Shown here: positions 5,316 through 14,300 of the stretch, piece after piece
How positions within the stretch are numbered: position 1 is the stretch's first letter
Layout of the letters: the number at the start of each line of letters is the position of its first letter
From: an uncultured bacterium
Lineage (GTDB): Bacteria; Planctomycetota; Phycisphaerae; Phycisphaerales; SM1A02
Length of the DNA stretch: 15,924 nt
Reading direction: 5' to 3'
NCBI GenBank assembly: GCA_903914045.1
Contig: CAIWNO010000090.1
Span: 1-15,924, forward strand
Position numbers and translations under genes: made by a program
Notes under the pieces: generated by a model
What the model saw: only the letters and a program-made list of their open reading frames with translations
Database searches by the model: none
What the model was told of the DNA's origin: nothing

Positions 5316-8300
5316 TTAATTCTTGGCGGTTTCCCCATTGCCCACGGCGCCACTTGAATTCACCTTGGACTCTTGCTCTTCAAGAGCGATCAAGTACATG
5401 GCAATGTCCTCGCTATCAAGCTGACCGTCTAGATTCAAATCCGCAATCATGTTCTTGGCGGCGAAGGCGCTCATCAACGCCACCAAATCGGATTCATCCA
5501 CGACGCCATTCAAATCAACATCGCCTTGGTTGCGTTGGCACACATCTTTGACGCCGTTGCGATCCTCATCAAGATCAAGACGCAATGCGACCGAATCCAC
5601 CAAACTTGGATTGCTCATCATTCGCTGGGCAACTGCGTCAAACAAATTATCGCACTTGATTTGCGCAAGACTTCGCGTGTCAACTTCATCGGCCGCGTCG
5701 GCGGACGAATCACCCGCGTTCATATCTGTGCTTGATGTGTCAAGACCTGCATTTGTAGCGGAGTCTTTATTGCCACTGGCAACTGATTGATTCACATTTG
5801 AATTGTCACCAGCATCGCCATTCAATCCAGTGTGAGTTGTTGAGCCATCACTTGGCGTGTTGCCGTCATCACCTGTGAATGCAGCGCGGCGGTACCCACT
5901 GTCACTATCGCTTGGATTGGTCAACCCCTGCGAAGTTTCTGCCGCAACCGTATACCCGTACACAATTCCTGCCACGGCACTGGTGTCCTTATAGGTCACG
6001 GCCGTGTTGCCAATGGTTGTCGCAATTACTGTGGTTGGCTTATCGCTGCGCAAGAGTCTGTACTTGGTTGCGCCAGGCAACTTGGTCCATTTCACTTCAA
6101 TCCACTGCGCGGATGTTCCATCACTGGCGCTCACGTCCATAACTTTGCTCAACGCACGGGAACCAGCGACCGCGGCGCTTGCGGCGCTAAGTCCTGCGGG
6201 TGTTTTTGCCTTCACGGTGTAGGTGTACACAGTGTTCAAGACGCCCGTGATGTCATCAAAAGATGTTGAAGATGCGCCAGCGTTGACACCGATTGGAGTT
6301 GCAAGACCGCTGCGGCTGATTTCATAACCAGTTGCTCCGGTGACTGCACTCCAAGAAAGCGCAACCTTGGTACTGAATGTTCCATTCGATGCGACAAGAT
6401 TCTTTGGCGCTTCGGCGTTTCTGTAGCCAGTGTTGGCCACGCTCAACGGACTTTTGCTTGCCGCGTTCACAGCCTTCACTTGATATTTGTAAACCACTCC
6501 AATTTGGGCCGAAGCGTCTTCATATGAAGTCGTGATTGATGTTCCCAATGGCAAAGTTGAGGCATCGCGGAAGACTTCATAACTGGTTGCGCCACTTGCG
6601 GGATTCCAAGAAATATTCACCTTCATGGTTGACGTTCCATCGCTGCTCAGGACATTGGTTGGAGCGACAACAACAGGAGCTTTGAAACCAGTTTTCTGCG
6701 CGCTTGCCGCGCTGCGCACCGTGCCCGCCATGGCTTTCACGGTGTAGCTATACACAGTCGATGTGACCGCGGACATGTCGCTGAATGTGGTAGACGCATT
6801 TCCCACAAGCGTTGCCAACGGTGTAGCCACTCCATTGCGATAGAGTTCGTATCCAGTTGCGCCAATGGACGGCGCCCAACTCAACGCAACCTTGTCCGTG
6901 AATAATCCTTCGCTTGCAACAAATCCCGCTGGAATAGGCACGCCTGTGTAGCCACTATTCACGGCGCTAGCCACGCTTGAGCAGACGGTGGAAACTGCTT
7001 CAACGGAGTAGTTGTAGATTGTTCCAAGAACCGCGCTGCTATCCACAAACGTGTTGCCCTCAGGAACATCCAAGAAAATTAGACTTGCAGTTCCAATGCG
7101 GCGCAGCACTTTATAACTTTGAGCGCCATCAACGGAATTCCATGTCAACACAACGCCCTCGGTTGAGGTTCCATCTCCCGCTACGAAATTCAAAGGAGTC
7201 GCTAGCAATCGATAGCCCGAACTCTCCACGCTTGCAACGCTTGCGCCCGCTGCCACAGTGGCCTTGACCGTGTACGTGTACACAGTCGCGACCAAAGCGC
7301 TGGTGTCATAGAACGTTGTCGAAGCATTTCCAACAATCGTTCGCAACACTCCTGCAGTTCCGCTTCGATAGACCGCGTATCCAGTTGCACCAGGAGTCGC
7401 CTTCCAAGTGACTTGAATTTTGTCCGTGAATGTTCCCGCAGATGCCACAACACTGAGCGGCGCAACAACATTGCGCCAACCGGAGTTGGCAACGCTCAGG
7501 GCGCTTAGGCCAGTTGGACGAATTGCCCTGACCGCGTATGGATATACCGTTCCAATTGCCGCAGTCGTGTCGTCATAAGCGAGTGGACTAGCGCCCACAG
7601 TTGCAATCTTTACTCCAGCGCGCAGAATTTCATAACCCGTGGCTTGATACGCCGCAATCCAAGTGATGGAGATTTTGTCGGTGAACGTTCCATCGCTCGC
7701 AGCGACCTCCGTTGGAATTTCAAGAGCACCGCGATATCCAACATCGCCCACGCTGGCCGCGCTTGAACCCGCAGCGGTGACTGACTTCACCGTGTATGTG
7801 TAATGAATTCCAGGCAACGCACTTGTGTCTTGATAGATGGTTTGGATTCCGATTGACGAACCAATCTTGTTTCCATCGCGCAACACGTCGTAGCCACTCA
7901 CGCCGGCAACGGCGCTCCAACTAATGGTCACTTGAGTAGTTGATGTTCCATCGCTTGCGCTGACGCCAAGTGGCGCAACAGGCGCGCGCCAACCGACCGC
8001 TGGCGTGCTGAGATCACTTACGCCCAAAGCGCAAACGGCTTTCACGGTGTATGAGAAGTTGACGCCAATAGTGGCGGTCATGTCGTCATAGGAAGTCGTA
8101 GTGGACGTCCCAATTGGATTGGAAGAACCGTTGCGCAAGATTTGGTAACTGGTCGCGCCGATCGATGCATTCCAAGAAAGACGAATGCGATCTGTTAGAC
8201 CGACTGCGCACACAACGCTTGTTGGCGCAGAAAGTTTGCGGAAGCCCGAGGCGCTTACACTTAGCGCGCTTTGAGCGGCGCCTGAATTAGCCTTGACGGC

Positions 8301-11300
8301 ATAGGCGTACAACGTGCCAGGCACTGCGGTCGTGTCGTTGTAGTTTGTAAGAGAACCAATGGTCGAACCAATCTTGGTGGCGCCGCCGTCGCGGAACACA
8401 TCAAAGCTGGTCGCGCCAGCGACTGCGTTCCAAGTCATGGCGACATGTTCAGTGGATGTGCCTTGACTTGCCACCACGCCGGTTGGCGATGTAATTCCAT
8501 AGGTGAACGCGCCCGTTAGAGTCACAGTTCCACCCGCGGTGGTCACGGAAACATCTTTGGCGCCCGCCGTGCCCGCTGGAGTTTTTGCGGTAATAGATGT
8601 GGCGCTGACAATCACAACATTGGTCGCCGCAACGCCGCCAACCGTCACGCTGGTTGCGCCCGTCAAATTGGTTCCCGTAATGGTGATCGCAGTTCCGCCT
8701 AGCGCTGGTCCAGATGTTGGACTGACACTGGCAATGGTTGGCGCAGCTGCCACGTAGGTGAATGCGCTTGGAGCCGTGGCAGTTCCGCCTGAAGTTGTCA
8801 CGGCAACATCTTGTGCGCCAACTGTTCCACTTGGGGTTATGGCAGTGATGGTTGTCGCGTTGACAACAACCACGCTGGTCGCCGCCTTGCCGCCAACAGT
8901 GACGCTGCTTGCGCCAGTCAAATTGGTTCCGACAATGGTGATCTTTGTGGCGCCAAGTGCTGAACCAGATGTTGGACTCACGCTTGCAATAGTTGGGGCA
9001 GCGGCCAGATACGTGAATGCGCCCACGGCTGTTGCCGTACCTCCTGAAGTTGTCACGGCTACGGCTTTAAGGCCCAATGTTCCCGCTGGTGTCACCGCAG
9101 TAAGCGATGTGTCGCTGGCAACAACTACGCCTGTCGCCGCAACGCCGCCAACTTTCACAGTTGTTGCGCCAACAATAAAGTGAGTTCCCTCTATTGTGAT
9201 CGCCGTGCCACCGCTGGTCACGCCTGAAGTTGGACTTACGCTTGCAATCGTTGGAGCTGGAACAACATAGGTGAACGCATTTGCCTTGGTCGCCGTTCCA
9301 CCCGCGGTTGTTACAGCAACGGCTTTCGCCCCAGCTGTTCCGGATGGCGTCACCGCAGTAACTGAAGTGGCGCTCACAACAACCAAGCTGGTCGCGGCCA
9401 CGCCGCCCACCGTCACGCTGCTCGCGCCCGTCAAATTTGTTCCAGTGATGGTGATCGCCGTGCCGCCGCTGATCGCACCTGAAGTTGGTGAAACACTTGC
9501 GATGGTTGGCGCAAACACAACATAGGTGAACGCATTCGTCTTAGTCGCAGTTCCGCCTTCGGTGGTAACGGCAACGCTTTGCGCGCCGGCCGCACCCGCA
9601 GGCGTGACCGCAGTAATAGAAGTGGCGCTTACAACAACAACGCTTGTCGCCGCAGCGCCGCCAACGGTCACGCTAGTTGCGCCCGTCAAATTTGTTCCCG
9701 TGATGGTGATCGCGGTACCGCCGCTTATCGAACCAGAAATTGGACTCACGCTTGTAATGGTTGGCGCTGGCACATTCATGTAGTTGAATAGAACCGTCTG
9801 TGTTGTCGCGCCACCTAAAGTTGACACAATAATGGGCTTTAAACCTTCAGTTGCCGCGGGTGTCAACGCCGTAATAGTTGTCGCATTCACAACAACCACA
9901 CTTGTTGCTGGCGTTCCACCCACCGTCACACTGATTGCGCCAGTCAAATTGGTTCCTGTAATGGTGATCGCCGTGCCACCGGCCAATACGCCAGTACTTG
10001 GAGTGACCGATGCAATGGTGGGAGCTTGCACATAAGTAAATGCGCCCGCTAAAGTCGCTATTCCGCCCGGTGTGGTCACAACGACAGGTTTGACACCCGC
10101 CGTGCCCGTTGGAGTTTTGGCAGTGATGGACGTGGCGCTCACAACAACAAGGTTTGTTGCAGCAACCCCACCCACCGTCACGCTGCTCGCGCCCGTTAAA
10201 TTTGTTCCCGTAATCGTGATCGCCGTACCGCCATTTGTCGAACCAGTATTTGGACTCACGCTCACAATAGTTGGCACATCCAAATAGGTGAATGCATTCG
10301 TACCAGTCGCATTACCTGATGGCGTGATCACCACAACATCTTTCGCACCCGCGGTTCCCGCTGGAGTGACCGCAGTAATGGAAGTTGCGCTGACAACAAC
10401 CATGCTTGTGGCCGCAACGCCGCCAATTTTCACGCTGGTCGCACCCGTCAAGTTAGTTCCCGTAATGGTGATCGCAGTTCCACCACTCAACACGCCAGAA
10501 TTCGGTATCACCGATGCGATGGTTGGCAATGTCGCGTTTGTATATGTGAACGCACCCACCTTGGTTGCCGTTCCACCCGCGGTTGTCACCGAAAGATTTT
10601 TGGCTCCCGCAGAACCAGCCGGAGTGACCGCGGCAATCTGCGTTCCAGCTCCGTTGATCACAATGCTTGTTACTGCAACACCATCAATGGTCACGCTACT
10701 TGCGGCGCTTAAATTTGTTCCACTGATTGTGATGTCAGTTCCGCCGGCAAGCACGCCAGTATTTGGATTCACCGAAGTGATGGTTGGCGCGGGCAATTCA
10801 AATGTGAATGCGTTTAAAGCCGTGGCAATTCCGGCTGGAGTTGTCACCACGACAGACTTGGCTCCTGAAGTTCGTGCAGGAGTCACCGCTGTGATGGAAG
10901 TGTCGGAAACCACAACAACATTGGTGGCTGCAACGCCTCCAAAGGTCACGCTGGTCGCACCTGTCAAATGTGCTCCAGAGATCGTGACAGTCGTTCCGCC
11001 AAGAGTCGTTCCAGACGTTGGACTTAACGATGCAATCGTTGGAGCAGGAATTTCATATGTGAACGCTTTGACGGCCGTTGCGCTTCCCAATGGAGTTGTA
11101 ACCGACACATCTTGTTGACCGAGTGTTCCAGCTGGCGTCACTGCCGTAATGGAAGTTGCGCTTGCAACAACCACGCTTGTCGCCGCAACGCCGCCCACTT
11201 TCACGCTGGTTGCACCCGTCAAATTTGTTCCCGTAATGGTGATCGCCGTGCCGCCACTTGATGGTCCCGAAGTTGGACTCACACTTGCAATCGAAGGCAA

Positions 11301-14300
11301 GGACACATTTGTATAAGTGAACGCCCCTGGAGCCGTTGCTGTTCCGCCCGCGGTAGTTACGGCAACGCTTTGCGCGCCCGCTAATCCCGCCGGTGTCACC
11401 GCAGTAATCGATGTGTCACTAACAACAACCACGCTGGTTGCGGCGTTTGCGCCAATTTTCACCACAGTCGCGCCCGTCAAATTTGTTCCCGTAATGGTGA
11501 TCGCCGTGCCACCCGCCAATACGCCCGAGTTTGGATTCACCAATGTGATGGTTGGCAATGGCGTCACATATGTGAACGCATTCGGCTTGCTCGCGCTTCC
11601 ACCTTCAGTGGTCACGGCAACAATTTGCGGACCAACCGCACCCTCTGGCGTGACCGCGCTAATGGAAGTCGCGCTCACAACCGTAAAGCTTGTCACGCCA
11701 ACCGATCCAATAGTCACAATGGTCGCACCCGTTAAATTTGTTCCCGCGATGGTGATCAACGTGCCACCAAGAGTTGAACCCGAGCTTGGGCTAACGCTTG
11801 AAATTGTCGGCGCAGGCGCAATGTATGTAAACGCGCCTCCCGCGGTAAACGTTCCACCCACCGTGGTCAGCGACACAGATTTGACGCCGGCCGTTCCCGC
11901 GGGCGTGACCGCGGTGACATGGGTCGCATCAACAACCACAACGCTGGTAGCGGCGACACCGCCAACTTTCACACTGCTTGCGCCCGTTAAATTTGTTCCC
12001 GTAATGGTGAACAAGGTTCCACCACTGGTCGGTCCCGCGTCTGGATTGACGGAAGTAATCGTTGGCTCTGGCGTTCCATAATTAAACGTAGACGTGGCAG
12101 TACCGCCCGCCGTTGTCACAGCAATAGTCTTCACTCCATCCGATGAAGGCGGCGTCACCGCCGTAATTTGTGTCGCGGTAACCACCACGTTCAGCGCGGC
12201 GGCACCACCAATGGTGACACTTGCGCCAATCAAATTTGTTCCGCCAATGGTAATGGGCGTTCCGCCAGCGGTTGGTCCAAAGGATGGGCTGACAAAAGTA
12301 ATTGTTGGCACTTGAACCGCGGTGTATGTGAATGTCACCGCCTGAGTGCTAGGACCTTCTGGCGAGTTCACCACAACCAGTTGATCACCAACGACTCCGC
12401 TGGGAGTGTTCACCCTGATCAATGATGAATACACCAACATATTGCTGGCCACCGCGCCGCCAATAGTCACGCTTGTCGCGCCTGTAAAGTTGGAACCATT
12501 GATATAGAGGAGCGTTCCACCATTCACAGGCCCAGAGGCTGGATCCAGTGATGCAATGATTGGCGCAACTCCGGTGTAGGTGAACATTTGTGTGGGCGTA
12601 CTTGTTCCGCCACTGGTGGTAACAACAATTGGCTTTGCTATTTTACTTGTGGATGATGGAGATTTGGCTGTGATGGAGGTCGCCGTTGCCACCACGCTGC
12701 TTGCGGCTATTCCGCCAATGGTCACGCTTGCGCCGCTTAAATTTGTTCCGGTGATTGTGAATGACGTTCCGCCAGTCATTGGACCAGTGCTTGGAGTCAC
12801 GCTTGCAATAGTTGGCGCAGCGACAAAGGTGTACGCGCTCGCCTTGGTCCCTACTCCACCTGGAGTTGTCACCCCAACACTTTGCGCGCCCGCGACTCCA
12901 GCTGGTGCAAAGGCCACAATGCTTGTGGATGAAATCACTGAAATATTTGTTGCGGCAACTCCACCCACCGTCACCATCGTCGCATCGGACAAATTTGTTC
13001 CCGTAATGGTGATGATTGTGCCCGCCGCGATTGGCCCAGCGGCTGGACTGACACTTGCGATTGTGGGAACGCCGTAATAGGTGAATCCCGCGAATTGAGT
13101 GACGATGCCATTTGAAGTGGTAACCACAATGTCCTTATCGCCAGCCGCAGCGGACGCTGGAGTGGTTGCGGTGATCTTGGTCGTGCTGACAAATAGCGGA
13201 CTTGTTGCGGCCACTCCACCAACACTCACAGACACGCCAGCGAGCGCCGTACCAAAATTAGTTCCCGTGATGGTGATTGGCGTGGCAACGCTAATTTTGC
13301 TTGAAGATGGCGTTACAGTGCTAATGGTTGGTTGCGAGTTCGTGTATCGAAACGCGGCCGTCTTGGTGACGGCGCCACTTGGAACGGTCACCACGATATC
13401 GCTTTCACCAGCGGTTCCCGCAGGCGTTACCGCCACAATCTTGGCGGAGGAAACCTGCACAAAACTGGTCACATCATTGCCGCCAATGGTCACTCGAGTC
13501 GCGCCAGTCAAGTCGGATCCCGTGATGGTGATGCCAGTTCCACCGCTTGTTGGTCCTAAATTTGGAGTCACTGTCTTGACGGTCGCGGAGAAATAGGTGA
13601 ACGTGATGGCTTGAGTTGAAACTCCACTGCTGGTTGTGGCGACAATTGTTTTGGCGCCGGCGGCTCCAGCAGGAGTGGTCGCCGTGATCGAAGTATCAGA
13701 ACTATTGTCAACAATCGGGGCGTCCACATTATTAATCGTGAGCGTCGCACCCATGAGATTGGTTCCTGTGACCGTGATCTGGGTTCCACCCGATGTTGGA
13801 CCAGTGGACGGACTCACTCCAGTGATCGTGGGAAGGAATGAATTATATTGAAAACCCGCCGCCAATTGCCCGGTTCCGCCTGGCGTCACCACCGCGATCG
13901 CGACCTTGCCTGTTGCTCCTGGCGGCGTCAGCGCGGTAATCTTTACCGCCGAGACAACAACCATATTGATCGCGGGCACACCACCAATCGTCACGCTGGT
14001 GGCACCGGTCAAATTTGATCCAGTAATAGAGATTGCGGTTCCACCAGATTCTGGACCAATATTTGGCGTCACTGTGGTCACGGTTGGAGCGCTGAAATAA
14101 GTGAAACTATTTGGAGCCGTCACGGAAGCGCCGCTGGTTGTGGTGACCACAATATCTTTGGCGCCCGCAGTACCAGCTTGTGCTACCGCGTTAATTTCCG
14201 TGGCGCTTGCAACAAGGCTTGTCGCCTCGATTCCGTCAATGGTCACGCTGATGGCGCCGGCCAAATTTGTGCCAGTGATTTTGAATGCCACACCACCAGC

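Noticed and set aside
5449..7267. Short + strand open frames opposite the linker and FN3 region
   Set aside because: They are antisense to a long intact gene, have low-complexity translations and show no domain or start signal.
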